Assembly (NCBI RefSeq): GCF_016900095.1
Contig: NZ_JACJJP010000004.1
Location: 1 to 64,000 of the forward strand
Length of the DNA: 64,000 bases
DNA from: Gemmiger formicilis
GTDB lineage: Bacteria; Bacillota; Clostridia; Oscillospirales; Ruminococcaceae
Direction: 5' to 3'
Positions 1-8,379 of this stretch are shown here, in pieces. Numbering within the stretch: the stretch's first letter is position 1; each line of letters opens with the position of its first letter. Position numbers and translations under genes: made by a program. The notes under the pieces are model-generated. The model saw nothing but the letters and a program-made list of their open reading frames with translations, was not told the DNA's origin and made no database searches.

Positions 1-199
1 TTATAAATGGTATTTAATCACTTACAAAGTGTTAAATCACTGTAATTTCTCAGACACAATCGCTTGCGTCCTGTTGAATTACTTGTTCTTTTGGAATTGA
101 TTATAGTGTTTTTCCAAACACTGTAAGGTTCCACAAGTTTCAGGTTTGTTCAATTTTCAAGGTCCTGCTTGGCGCTGCCCTCATCGGGACAGCTTGCTT
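1..199 (-). other. leader region, probably of an rRNA operon
   Basis: No protein gene is visible. Read on the minus strand the stretch begins just downstream of a consensus promoter and contains the sequence ACCTTGAAAATTGAACAA, a motif typical of Firmicute rRNA operon leaders and spacers. It is AT-rich compared with the coding sequence around it. I infer that the 16S gene or a tRNA of an rRNA operon lies just left of the window; no rRNA sequence itself is present. Confidence 0.5.
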
Positions 200-228
200 A
201 TTATATCTCGCAAAGTTCTTTTTGTCAA
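200..228 (-). promoter_or_regulatory. strong promoter P1 of tandem array
   Basis: On the minus strand there is a perfect TTGACA, a 17-base spacer and a perfect TATAAT, reading left out of the window. It is the promoter closest to the presumed rRNA gene. Confidence 0.8.
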
Positions 229-315
229 GCACTTTTTTGAGATTTTTTTGAGCTGCGAAGTTCTTGATGAACTTCTTTTCTCAGCGCCTGCCGTTTCTTG
301 CGAAACAGCTTAGTT

Positions 316-344
316 ATAATACCACCCGATCAAGCAATTGTCAA
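316..344 (-). promoter_or_regulatory. promoter P2 of tandem array
   Basis: The minus strand reads TTGACA, a 17-base spacer and TATTAT. It points the same way as P1 and lies about 116 bases upstream of it, the usual layout of tandem rRNA promoters. Confidence 0.75.
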
Positions 345-409
345 CACCTTTTTTCAGATTTTTCAAAAAACTTGCCTGTGGTTTGCCAGCATTTTACCGG
401 CATGTAGTA

Positions 410-438
410 AGTTTAGCATGCAATCCTACTTCCGTCAA
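410..438 (-). promoter_or_regulatory. promoter P3 of tandem array
   Basis: The minus strand reads TTGACG, a 17-base spacer and TAAACT. It is the weakest and most upstream of the three promoters and lies in the same orientation about 94 bases behind P2. Confidence 0.6.
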
Positions 439-516
439 GCATTTTGCTTCGCTATAACGCAAATTTGGCGTTTTACCCATCCGGAGTGTCCCCAGTTGGA
501 TAAAACGCCTAAAAAA

Positions 517-1275
517 TCATACTTTTGATTTGGGTCTTTTCTTTTCCTCCTTCCTCTCTTCCCCGGTCAATTCCTGACGCATCCACTTAAGAATCTTCCG
601 TTCGCGGCGCGAAATCTGGACCTGCGTGGTGTGCAGCACCTTGGCGGTTTCGCTCTGGGTCTTTCCTCCGAAAAAGCGAAGGCGGATCAGCACTCGGTCC
701 TGGGGCGGCAGCTTGTCCATAACCTCCCGCAACCCGATCCGTTCTGACAGCTTCTCTTCCGGGGATTCCACCGGTATATCCCACTCCCGGTTTCCGTCCT
801 CACTTTCGGTAGGAGTCAGGGATACCACCGGCATGGACGCCCGGATGGCCATGGCTACCTGTTCCGGTGTAGCCCCCAGTGTTTCGGCCAACTGTGTGAC
901 CCCCGGTTCGGCGCCTGTCTGTTTGAGAAACCGTTCCCGTTCGGCATTGATCTTCAGTCCCAGTTCTTTAATGGAGCGGCTGACCTTGACCGTGCCGCCG
1001 TCCCGGAAAAGCTTTTTGATTTCCCCCAGGATGACCGGTACCGCATAGGTGGAAAAGCAAACGCCACGTCCCGAATCAAACCCGTCGCAGGCCTTGACCA
1101 ACCCCAGGCAGCCCGCCGCGTACAAATCCTCGTACTCAATGCCCCGACCGATGAACCGTCCCGCGCAGGTACGGGCCAGGCCCAGGTTGCGCTGGATGAA
1201 CTCTTCCCGGGGAATCCGATCATACAGGGCGGTGGTATTGGCCGATTGGGACACGGCAGAAGTCGTTGCTGACAT
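517..1275 (-). CDS. sigF: RNA polymerase sigma factor SigF
   Basis: This 252-residue sigma-70 family protein directs early forespore transcription in sporulating Firmicutes. Region 2 carries YEDLYAAGCLGLVKACDGFD and the block GEIKKLFRDGGTVKVSRS that is characteristic of SigF/SigG/SigB. A region 4 helix-turn-helix with QSETAKVLHTTQVQISRRE lies near residue 210. The ATG is preceded by AAGGAGG. It is the third gene of spoIIAA-spoIIAB-sigF, and this order separates it from SigG; an rsbV-rsbW-sigB reading is possible but less likely. The tail of about 15 residues is rich in Lys and Glu. Whether the organism sporulates cannot be seen here. Confidence 0.9.
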   Translation of the reverse strand: MSATTSAVSQSANTTALYDRIPREEFIQRNLGLARTCAGRFIGRGIEYEDLYAAGCLGLVKACDGFDSGRGVCFSTYAVPVILGEIKKLFRDGGTVKVSRSIKELGLKINAERERFLKQTGAEPGVTQLAETLGATPEQVAMAIRASMPVVSLTPTESEDGNREWDIPVESPEEKLSERIGLREVMDKLPPQDRVLIRLRFFGGKTQSETAKVLHTTQVQISRRERKILKWMRQELTGEERKEEKKRPKSKV

Positions 1276-1308
1276 GACGGTGACCTCCTTATGTTGGTAT
1301 GTAGGAAG

Positions 1309-1743
1309 TCAGCCTTTGGCCTCCAGCCGCTTGGCCATGGTCACCCGGGTTCCCCGTCCCGGTGTGGAGCTGACCTTGACCTTATCCATAAAACTTTGCA
1401 TGACCGCAAATCCCAGTCCTGCCCGTTCATCCGGGTTGCCTGTGGTGAACAAGGGTTCCATGGCCTTGTCCACATCCGGAATGCCCACGCCACGGTCGGT
1501 GACGGTGATGCGCACCAGGCCGTTTTCATACAAAGCCGCGGTCAGGGTGACCTGGCCCACCGCATCCGGGTAGGCGTGTACAATACAGTTGGTAACTGCT
1601 TCGGACACGGCGGTCTTGATGTCGGCCAGCTGGGGCACCGTGGGATCCGCCTGGGCCAGAAATGCCGCCAGGGCCGCCCGGGCAAAACTTTCATTGACGC
1701 TGCGGCTGAGAAAGGTAAATTTGACCTGATTGACCATCTTCAT
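1309..1743 (-). CDS. spoIIAB: anti-sigma F factor SpoIIAB
   Basis: This 144-residue GHKL-type ATPase and serine kinase binds SigF and phosphorylates SpoIIAA. The N-box is visible as EAVTNCIVHAY near residue 48, the G1 box as DRGVGIPD and the G2 box as PGRGTRVTM near the end. Length matches the family (about 146). It lies between spoIIAA and sigF with gaps of 18 and 33 bases, so the three genes should be co-transcribed. A GGAGG sits 11 bases before the ATG, slightly longer spacing than usual. The RsbW reading is the alternative. Confidence 0.9.
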   Translation of the reverse strand: MKMVNQVKFTFLSRSVNESFARAALAAFLAQADPTVPQLADIKTAVSEAVTNCIVHAYPDAVGQVTLTAALYENGLVRITVTDRGVGIPDVDKAMEPLFTTGNPDERAGLGFAVMQSFMDKVKVSSTPGRGTRVTMAKRLEAKG

Positions 1744-1761
1744 GTAACATGTATCCTCCGT

Positions 1762-2058
1762 TCACACATAGGAGATCCGGGCCAGGTCCAGCATGCGCCG
1801 GACAGCCGCGGGCGGGTTCTGCACCGTGAGGCGGCCGCCCAGGGAGGACATGTACCGTCCCCGTCCCAGGATCAGTCCCACACCGGAGGAATCCATAAAA
1901 GTAACACCCGAAAAATCCAGGGTCAACAGTTCCGGCATGCGCGCATCGATCTGGGCGTCGATTTCCCGGCGCAGCCCCTGGGCCGCATGGTGGTCGATCT
2001 CCCCCGAAAGATAGGCAGCCAGTGTTCCGCTGGCGGGCACAAAACAGATCTTTGCCAA
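1762..2058 (-). CDS. spoIIAA: anti-sigma F factor antagonist SpoIIAA (STAS domain)
   Basis: This 98-residue STAS-domain protein is the partner switch that frees SigF from SpoIIAB when unphosphorylated. The phosphorylatable serine lies in FMDSSGVGLILGRG near residue 56. It appears to start at a TTG codon, six to seven bases after GAGGTGG, which fits the conserved N-terminus MAKICFVPASG. It is the first gene of the spoIIA operon. Only about 20 bases separate its ribosome site from the terminator hairpin behind folC, so there is no room for a promoter after that hairpin. Confidence 0.88.
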   Translation of the reverse strand: MAKICFVPASGTLAAYLSGEIDHHAAQGLRREIDAQIDARMPELLTLDFSGVTFMDSSGVGLILGRGRYMSSLGGRLTVQNPPAAVRRMLDLARISYV

Positions 2059-2077
2059 GTTTGTCCACCTCGATCAT

Positions 2078-2127
2078 ACAAAAAGCGCCCCGTAGGCTGG
2101 TTTGTATCACCAGTATACGGGGCGCTT
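2078..2127 (-). terminator. terminator after folC, before spoIIAA
   Basis: A 12-base stem AAGCGCCCCGTA/TACGGGGCGCTT encloses a second small hairpin (CTGGT/ACCAG). On the minus strand it is followed by TTTTTG, so it terminates folC transcripts. Because spoIIAA starts right after it, it could also act as an attenuator for spoIIA. Confidence 0.8.
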
Positions 2128-2210
2128 GGCAAATATTTTGCTGAAATACGGCGTCACCTGCAAAAAAGAGGTTCCGTGCTTTTTATTCCGGGACCGTACT
2201 TCCGGGGGAA

Positions 2211-3509
2211 TCAGTTTTCCGCTTCTTCCAGCAGAATCGGCCGGGCTTCGGCGGCCAGATACAGACTGCCGCAGACCACCACGCCGGCCAGGTTGTGGTA
2301 GTCGGCATAGTCCACCGCCTTGCGGATGGCTTCGCGGACGGTACCACCTGCTTCGGCGTCCAGATGGAACCGGGCGGCATGCTCCAGTTCCTCCGCCGTC
2401 ATGGCACGGGGACAGTCGGGAGTGACCGTGAACACCTTATCAAAGGTTTTGGAGAGGGCTTCCAGCATAGGACCGTGGTCCTTATCCTTCAGCACTCCCA
2501 TCACCCCCACCAGGTTGCCTTCATATCCGGCTTCGGACAGGGTGGCGGCCAGGGCGGCAGCGCCGTCGGGGTTGTGGCAGCCGTCCAGCAACAGCAGCGG
2601 ATGGCGACGGATGACCTCGATGCGGGCGGGCATATGGGCCGCCTGCAGACCGGCTTCAATGGCTTCGTCGGAAATGTCGTAGCCGTACTGACGCCAGAGG
2701 GTCAGGGCAATCTCGATGGCCATGGCCGCATGGTTGGCCTGGTGCTTGCCGGGAAAGGACAGCATGACCCGGTATCCGCCGTAGTCGATATAGTTCTGCA
2801 GCGGGCGGCATTTCAAGGGCAGAATATCCTCCAGGTCCGGGGTCTGGATGGAAGTATGGGCTTCGGTGGCCGCGGTGAGCAGCGGCCCCATGGCTTCCGG
2901 CGGCTGGTCCGGGTAGCAGATGACGGCACAGCCTTCCTTGATGATGCCGGCCTTCTCGGCGGCAATGGCGGCCAGGGTATCCCCCAGCACATCCATATGG
3001 TCCATACCGATGCGGGTGATGGCCGCCACCAGCGGGGCGGGAATGGCGTTGGTGGCATCGAAGCGGCCGCCCAGACCGGTTTCCAGCACCACGAAATCGC
3101 ACTTTTCCCGGGCGAACCAGAGCAGCGCAATGGCGGTGACCACCTCAAATTCCACCGGGGAGGGCTTGCCGGCGGCACACAGCTCGTCCACGGCGTCCAG
3201 CACTTCCTCCGCCAGATCGCCCAGGGTCTGGGGAGGAATCATCTCGCCGTCGATCTGAAAGCGTTCCCGGAAATCCAGCACATACGGGCTGATGGTGAGC
3301 CCGGTCTTGTAGCCGGCATGGGTCAGGATGGACGCGGTCATGGTAGACAGCGTCCCCTTGCCGTTGGTGCCGGCAATATGGATGCATTTCAGCTTGTTTT
3401 CTGGGTTGCCCAGGGTATCCAGCAACGCATGCATGCGTTCCAGGGTCGGTTTCCCCGTGCCCATACGGGGCAGGGCGTGAATGGCCTGCACGGCCTGTTG
3501 TTCGGTCAA
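2211..3509 (-). CDS. folC: bifunctional folylpolyglutamate/dihydrofolate synthase
   Basis: This 432-residue Mur-ligase-family enzyme adds glutamate to folates in the cytoplasm. The ATP loop is HIAGTNGKGTLS near residue 44, followed by the typical SPYVLDFRERFQIDGE block; LETGLGGRFDATN and DGCHNPDG are further family motifs. The start is TTG, overlapping the stop of the vanZ gene as TTGA. An AGGAGGG lies eight bases upstream and supports this start, since the next Met is 15 residues inside the protein. It is translationally coupled to the VanZ-like gene. Confidence 0.93.
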   Translation of the reverse strand: MTEQQAVQAIHALPRMGTGKPTLERMHALLDTLGNPENKLKCIHIAGTNGKGTLSTMTASILTHAGYKTGLTISPYVLDFRERFQIDGEMIPPQTLGDLAEEVLDAVDELCAAGKPSPVEFEVVTAIALLWFAREKCDFVVLETGLGGRFDATNAIPAPLVAAITRIGMDHMDVLGDTLAAIAAEKAGIIKEGCAVICYPDQPPEAMGPLLTAATEAHTSIQTPDLEDILPLKCRPLQNYIDYGGYRVMLSFPGKHQANHAAMAIEIALTLWRQYGYDISDEAIEAGLQAAHMPARIEVIRRHPLLLLDGCHNPDGAAALAATLSEAGYEGNLVGVMGVLKDKDHGPMLEALSKTFDKVFTVTPDCPRAMTAEELEHAARFHLDAEAGGTVREAIRKAVDYADYHNLAGVVVCGSLYLAAEARPILLEEAEN

Positions 3510-4102
3510 AGCAGTTCCCTCCTGTTAGGGTTTTCGTGGTGGGGCGGTTCCGCATTGATGCGGTCCTCCTCCTGTTCCCGCAGCAATCGTTCCCGTTCGG
3601 CACGCAGGCGGCGGTTTTCCTTCTTGATGCGGTGGAAGGCTGTGATGGCCCGCACGATGAGCAGCAGGATCAAAGCCACAAACAGGCCGAAGACCACACC
3701 GCCCATGTCGATCCAGACGTCGGTGACCTGGGAGGTACGGCCGGGAATGAATTTCTGGATGGTTTCATCCATCAGTGCCGTGGTCATACCGCCCAGCAGA
3801 GGCCAGCTGACGTGGCGCACAAAGTGGGAGGTATACACCCGCAGGCAGAGCATGAGCAGGAAGCCTTCCAGGGTGAACTCGGCAAAATGGGCCAGTTTGC
3901 GGACGGTGTGCTCGGAAAGCGGGCCCAGGTTCACCTTATCCAGCAGATGGTTCAAAGCCCGCATGACCGCCTGGCTGCGCTCGGAGGAGAAATATCCTTC
4001 CTGCAGCGAATTGCGGAAGATGAACACAATGCAGGCAATCAGCGCGATGGTGAAGATCACCCGGAAGGCGATCAGCCATGGACTTGTTTTTTGATTTTGC
4101 AT
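3506..4102 (-). CDS. VanZ-like family membrane protein
   Basis: This 198-residue membrane protein has an N-terminal hydrophobic segment, then the VanZ hallmark RKLAHFAEFTLEGFLL, and DETIQKFIPGRTSQVTDVW followed by a last membrane segment. VanZ itself gives low-level teicoplanin resistance; the role of chromosomal homologues is not established. The C-terminal 50 residues are charged and probably form a cytoplasmic coiled coil (RRLRAERERLLREQEED). It heads a two-gene unit with folC and has its own upstream promoter. Confidence 0.82.
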   Translation of the reverse strand: MQNQKTSPWLIAFRVIFTIALIACIVFIFRNSLQEGYFSSERSQAVMRALNHLLDKVNLGPLSEHTVRKLAHFAEFTLEGFLLMLCLRVYTSHFVRHVSWPLLGGMTTALMDETIQKFIPGRTSQVTDVWIDMGGVVFGLFVALILLLIVRAITAFHRIKKENRRLRAERERLLREQEEDRINAEPPHHENPNRRELL

Positions 4103-4146
4103 TTCAGTTCCTTTGTTTTTCTATGTTTTTGATACGGGTTTTACTG

Positions 4147-4175
4147 ATTATAGCACCGGCAACGCCAACAGGCAA
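4147..4175 (-). promoter_or_regulatory. promoter of vanZ-folC
   Basis: The minus strand reads TTGCCT, a 17-base spacer and TATAAT, ending about 45 bases before the VanZ-like start codon. Confidence 0.65.
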
Positions 4176-4284
4176 GGCCGTGGATTGTAAAAGCAGAACC
4201 GCCGACCGCACGCCCCGGCGTTGAAAACAGGCCGGAATGGCAGTGCGGGCAGCGGCTCCGCTACAGATATTCCTGGGTAGGGAT

Positions 4285-5490
4285 TTACTGGATAAAGGCG
4301 TCGTGGATGGCGGAGACGGCACGGTCCGCATCCGCCTTATCGATGATGACGCTGATCTTGATTTCGCTGGTGGAGATCATGCGGATGTTGATGTTCTGGC
4401 CGGCCAGCGCCTCAAACATGGTGGAGGCAACACCCGGATGGCTCTGCATGCCGGCGCCCACCACGCTGACCTTGGCGCCGGTCTTATCCACCGAGATTTC
4501 GCCGCCGCCGAAACGGCCCTTGTGGTTTTCCAGCACGCTGACGGCGCTTTCGGCATCGGTGAGGGGCACGGTGAAGACCAGGTCCTTGTTGCCCGCGGTG
4601 CCGGAGCTCTGCAGAATGATATCCACGTTGATGTTGCGCTGCGCCAGCAGGCTGAACACCTTGAAAGACATGCCCGGCACGTCGGGCACTCCCTTGATCG
4701 AGATTACGGCCACGTTGTCATCCTTCGCAACGCCTTTGATCAGCATACCTTCCACTTTCGTTTCCTCCTTCACGATGGTTCCCGGAACGGGATTGATGCT
4801 GGAGAGTACCTCCAGCTCGACGCCGTACTTTTTGGCAAGTTCGACGCTGCGGTTGTTCAGGACCTGGGCTCCCAGAGAAGCCAGTTCCAGCATTTCATCA
4901 AAGGTGATTTCCTGCAGCTTGGTGGCTTTGGGAATCTTGCGCGGGTCGGCGGTGAACACGCCTTCCACGTCGGTGAAGATCTGGCAGCGGTCCGCATGCA
5001 GCGCAGCCGCCAGTGCCACGGCCGAAGTATCACTGCCGCCACGGCCCAGGGTGGTGATGTCGTCGGAACGGTTGAGGCCCTGGAACCCGGCCACCACAAC
5101 CACACGGTTGCGGGCCAGCTCGCTTTCCACGCGCTCGGTGTCCAGGCGCTTGATGCGGGCCTTGGAATAGGAACGGTCGGTGACGAAACCGGCCTGCCAG
5201 CCGGTGAGGCTGACGGCGGAAACGCCGATTTCCTGCAGGGCCATGGCCAGCAGGGCGATGGAGATTTCCTCGCCGGCCGCCAGCAGCATATCCATCTCCC
5301 GGTGGGACGGGTCGCCGGTGATCTCGGCCGCTTTGGCGATCAGGTCATCGGTGGTGTCGCCCTGGGCAGACACCACGACCACCACATCATTGCCCGCGTT
5401 GCGGGTGTTGGCCACGATGCGCGCCACATTGAAGATGCGGTTGCGGTCCTTGACCGAGGTACCGCCGAATTTTTGTACAATCAATGCCAT
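4285..5490 (-). CDS. lysC: aspartate kinase with two ACT domains
   Basis: This 401-residue enzyme phosphorylates L-aspartate, the first step towards Lys, Thr and Met. The kinase domain shows KFGGTSV at residue 7, VVVVSAQGDTTDDLI, and LGRGGSDTSAVALAAAL; two ACT domains fill the last 140 residues and should bind the feedback amino acid. It is the last gene of an operon with the ACT protein, hom and thrB, which points to threonine supply as the main job. GGGGAGG precedes the ATG. The length matches single-function clostridial and Bacillus LysC. Confidence 0.94.
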   Translation of the reverse strand: MALIVQKFGGTSVKDRNRIFNVARIVANTRNAGNDVVVVVSAQGDTTDDLIAKAAEITGDPSHREMDMLLAAGEEISIALLAMALQEIGVSAVSLTGWQAGFVTDRSYSKARIKRLDTERVESELARNRVVVVAGFQGLNRSDDITTLGRGGSDTSAVALAAALHADRCQIFTDVEGVFTADPRKIPKATKLQEITFDEMLELASLGAQVLNNRSVELAKKYGVELEVLSSINPVPGTIVKEETKVEGMLIKGVAKDDNVAVISIKGVPDVPGMSFKVFSLLAQRNINVDIILQSSGTAGNKDLVFTVPLTDAESAVSVLENHKGRFGGGEISVDKTGAKVSVVGAGMQSHPGVASTMFEALAGQNINIRMISTSEIKISVIIDKADADRAVSAIHDAFIQ

Positions 5491-5517
5491 TGGTGAATTT
5501 CCTCCCCTTCTATGCTG

Positions 5518-6411
5518 TCACGCCTCAACGGTCGCGCCGATATTGTCGGCCAGCAGGCGATAGACGGTGAAATGACGGAGTTTTTCGGTCTGGGGCAGGG
5601 CTTCCCGCGCCTGCTCGAAGAACTCCTGGTCGTCCTTGTGGACGACCGCTATGATGGTGGGGCCGGCGCCCGAAATGTACACGGCCTGGGCTCCCAGGTC
5701 CTGGGCCAGCTCAAACATTTCCTCGCCCCCGTCAATGAGCGGCAGGCGGTAACGCTGGTGTAGGGCGTCCTTGGTAGCCACCCCCAACAGGCCGTAGTCA
5801 CCGTCGCAGAAAGCTGCGGTGGCCAACGCCGCCCGGGACAGGTTGTAGACGGCGTCCTTATGGGAGACCATCTGGGGCAGCGCTGCGCGGGCCTTGGAGG
5901 TGAGCAGGCGGAAATCCGGCACAAAGGCCGCAAAGGCCAGGTCCGGGTCGATGTTCTTTTTGACGGTGTAGACAAGGCCTTCGTCATACACGCTGGTGAC
6001 GAAGCCGCCTAGCATGGCGGGGGCCACGTTGTCAGGGTGACCTTCGATGGCGGTGGCCAGGGTGAGCATCTGACGTTGGGTCAGAGGCTTGCCCAACAGG
6101 GCGTTGGCTCCCAGCAGACCAGCCACGATGCAGGCGGAGCTGGATCCAAGGCCCCGGGCCATGGGAATATCATTGCGCTGGGTGATATTCAGTCCCTTGA
6201 GGGGCACCCCCAGCTGGTCATAGACGGCGCGGGCGCTGCGGTACACCAGATTGTTGGCGCCGCCCGGCACGTGGGTGTCATCCAGCGAGGTGATATGGAT
6301 ACGGTCGGATTCCTCAAAGGTAAACACATTGTGCATAGAAAGCGCCAGGCCCAGAGAGTCGAACCCGGCGCCCACATTGGCGCTGGTGGCAGGTACGGTA
6401 ACGGTGACCAT
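5518..6411 (-). CDS. thrB: homoserine kinase
   Basis: This 297-residue GHMP kinase converts homoserine to O-phosphohomoserine in threonine synthesis. The ATP-binding GHMP motif is ARGLGSSSACIVAGL near residue 87, and the C-terminal glycine-rich motif is ISGAGPTIIAV. I chose the ATG that begins MVTVTVPATSANVG because GGGGAGGG lies about 10 bases before it; upstream in-frame codons run into the hom gene. It sits 20 bases after hom and 27 bases before lysC in the same operon. Confidence 0.94.
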   Translation of the reverse strand: MVTVTVPATSANVGAGFDSLGLALSMHNVFTFEESDRIHITSLDDTHVPGGANNLVYRSARAVYDQLGVPLKGLNITQRNDIPMARGLGSSSACIVAGLLGANALLGKPLTQRQMLTLATAIEGHPDNVAPAMLGGFVTSVYDEGLVYTVKKNIDPDLAFAAFVPDFRLLTSKARAALPQMVSHKDAVYNLSRAALATAAFCDGDYGLLGVATKDALHQRYRLPLIDGGEEMFELAQDLGAQAVYISGAGPTIIAVVHKDDQEFFEQAREALPQTEKLRHFTVYRLLADNIGATVEA

Positions 6412-6431
6412 TGTGTTGTTCCCTCCCCTGT

Positions 6432-7661
6432 TTACTCTTCCATCTGTTTCAGGACCAGATCCACATGGCCCCCCAACAGCCCGACCTTTTCGCACACGGC
6501 GTTGACAACGGCGGGGGTGGCGCCCTGCATCCGGTAGCTCACCCCTTCGGGACCTTCGTCCACCGGGGAGCCCGGTCCGGCCAGGGAGGCCAGCACGGCG
6601 GCGGAAATGCCCCGGGCCCGGATGTACCAGGAATATGCGGCGTCATCGGGCAGCATGCCCTCCCGCTTGGGGGCGGGCTGCCAGAACAGGCTGTCATGGA
6701 TCTTGGCGCCGTCCTTCAGTGCATCAATGACATCGGCCACCACAGCGCTGGCGGTGGGCAGCTTGCCCGCGCCCTTGCCGTAGAAGATCACGTCCCCCAG
6801 CATATCGCCCTTCATGAGAACGGCATTGAAGACGTCGTCCACGTTGGCCAGCTGGTTGGTATCCGGCACCAGCATGGGCTCCACGCCGGCGGAAACACCG
6901 CCGTCCGGCAGTTCCTTGTACCAGGCAATGAGCTTGATGGCGCTTTCCAGCTTTTCCGCCGCCTTGATGTCGGCCACGGCGATCTGGCGGATCCCCCGGG
7001 TGGGGATGTTGTCGGGATAAACGGCGGAACCGCTGGCCAGCGAGGCCAGAATGGCGATCTTGCGGCAGGCATCCCGGCCGTCCACGTCGTCGCTGGGATC
7101 CTTGGTTTCGGCGTAGCCCAGCTGCTGGGCGATCTTGAGGGCGGCGCCAAAGCCCATGTTCTCCCGCTTCATCTTGGTGAGCATGAAGTTGGTGGTGCCG
7201 TTGACGATACCTTCGATGGAGCTGATATGGTTGGCGGCCAGGCACTGGTGCATGGGGGTGATGATGGGCGTGCCGCCGCCCACGCTGGCCTCAAACAGGA
7301 AAGCCACATTGTGCTCCCGGGCCAGAGCCAGCAGTTCGGCGCCGTAGGTAGCCACCATCTCCTTGTTGGAAGTGCAGACGCTGCGGCCGCTTTCCAGGCA
7401 GCGCCGCACATACGGGTAGGCAAACTTGGTGCCGCCGATGGTTTCCACCACCACCCGCACTTCCGGGTCGGCCAGGATGATGTCCAGGTCCTTGACGAAC
7501 AGGGCCGCATCCGGCGAATCGGAGAAATCACGCACATCCAGGATATATTTGACTTCCACGGGTTCGCCCACGCGCCGGGCGATGGAAGCCGCGTTGCGGC
7601 GGCAGACTTCCAGCACGCCGCTGCCCACGGTGCCGAACCCCATGATCGCGATTTTAGCCAT
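6432..7661 (-). CDS. hom: homoserine dehydrogenase
   Basis: This 409-residue NAD(P)-dependent enzyme reduces aspartate semialdehyde to homoserine. The Rossmann motif GFGTVGSG is at residue 8 and the catalytic block EASVGGGTPIITP and GIVNGTTNFMLTKM are intact. The start is the ATG of MAKIAIMGFG, placed by GAGGGAG upstream. The C-terminal regulatory part is short and poorly ACT-like compared with Bacillus Hom (about 430 residues). The gene just upstream encodes a separate ACT-domain protein, which may supply regulation. Confidence 0.94.
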   Translation of the reverse strand: MAKIAIMGFGTVGSGVLEVCRRNAASIARRVGEPVEVKYILDVRDFSDSPDAALFVKDLDIILADPEVRVVVETIGGTKFAYPYVRRCLESGRSVCTSNKEMVATYGAELLALAREHNVAFLFEASVGGGTPIITPMHQCLAANHISSIEGIVNGTTNFMLTKMKRENMGFGAALKIAQQLGYAETKDPSDDVDGRDACRKIAILASLASGSAVYPDNIPTRGIRQIAVADIKAAEKLESAIKLIAWYKELPDGGVSAGVEPMLVPDTNQLANVDDVFNAVLMKGDMLGDVIFYGKGAGKLPTASAVVADVIDALKDGAKIHDSLFWQPAPKREGMLPDDAAYSWYIRARGISAAVLASLAGPGSPVDEGPEGVSYRMQGATPAVVNAVCEKVGLLGGHVDLVLKQMEE

Positions 7662-7700
7662 AATTACACTCCCTCTCACATTTTATGCCGGCGCCTTGCC

Positions 7701-8129
7701 TCAGGTGCCCCGGTGTACTTCCACCACAAACGGCTGGCGGGCCAGCTTGAGCAGCATGTCTTCCACCGACATCTGCATGGTGGCGGTGCGCACGGTGACT
7801 TCCACCTGCGCGGTGCCGTTTTCCGGCCGGGACTGGGTGATGGTCACGATGGACGCCCCCGCCGCCGAAATACCGGACAACAGCCCCTGCAATGCACCGG
7901 TCTTATCCAGCAGGGTGGCAATGACGGTCAGTGTTTCGCGCCCGGACTCCGCATCAAAGACGTAGTCCTTGTATTTATAAAAGGCACTGCGGGAAATACC
8001 CGCCCGGCGCGCCGCCGAAGATATGTTGGTGACCGCGCCGGAGGCCAGCAGCTCTTTGGCTTGCAGGACTTTCAGAAACACGTCCGGCAGGACTTCGGCG
8101 TCCACCAGAAGAAAACGTCGTTCCGCCAT
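7701..8129 (-). CDS. ACT domain-containing protein (PheB/UPF0735 family)
   Basis: This 142-residue protein has an N-terminal helix-turn-helix-like segment (ISSAARRAGISRSAFYKYKD) followed by an ACT domain that ends near VEVHRGT. Family members are annotated as PheB or UPF0735; the chorismate mutase activity once suggested for PheB is not certain. It is the first gene of the hom-thrB-lysC operon, so a role in sensing an aspartate-family amino acid is a fair inference. GAAGGAGG fixes the ATG at MAERRFLL. Confidence 0.85.
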   Translation of the reverse strand: MAERRFLLVDAEVLPDVFLKVLQAKELLASGAVTNISSAARRAGISRSAFYKYKDYVFDAESGRETLTVIATLLDKTGALQGLLSGISAAGASIVTITQSRPENGTAQVEVTVRTATMQMSVEDMLLKLARQPFVVEVHRGT

Positions 8130-8172
8130 GTGTGTACCTCCTTCAAAAACAGTTGTGTTTGCGACAAGGATA

Positions 8173-8201
8173 ATCATAGCACATGGCGCCTGTGGATGCA
8201 A
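8173..8201 (-). promoter_or_regulatory. promoter of the ACT-hom-thrB-lysC operon
   Basis: The minus strand has TTGCAT, a 17-base spacer and TATGAT, about 44 bases before the first start codon. No T-box or threonine leader peptide is obvious in the short leader. Confidence 0.65.
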
Positions 8202-8321
8202 GGGTGTGCCCACCCACCGGCCACAAATTGAGCAAGGTGCACACCCTCGCCGTCAGATTGTGGATTGTTTTCGTCAGACAGACAGTCCTTGTATGCCAGC
8301 GGCGCACACGCACAGCCCGGC

Positions 8322-8354
8322 AAAACCCCGGACAAGCGCGGGGCTTATCCGGGG
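8322..8354 (-). terminator. terminator of the class A PBP gene
   Basis: An 11-base stem CCCCGGATAAG/CTTGTCCGGGG (minus strand, one T-G pair) with a seven-base loop is followed by TTTTG, 26 bases after the PBP stop codon. Confidence 0.7.
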
Positions 8355-8379
8355 TCAAAAGTTTTGCCTGTGTTTGGGC

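Noticed and set aside
467-509. Inverted repeat GGCGTTTTA/TAAAACGCC just past sigF.
   Set aside because: No T run follows on the minus strand and the loop is long, so it is not a convincing sigF terminator.
298-528. A 76-residue plus-strand frame in the promoter array.
   Set aside because: It lies across two promoters of opposite direction, has no ribosome site and has no protein-like features.
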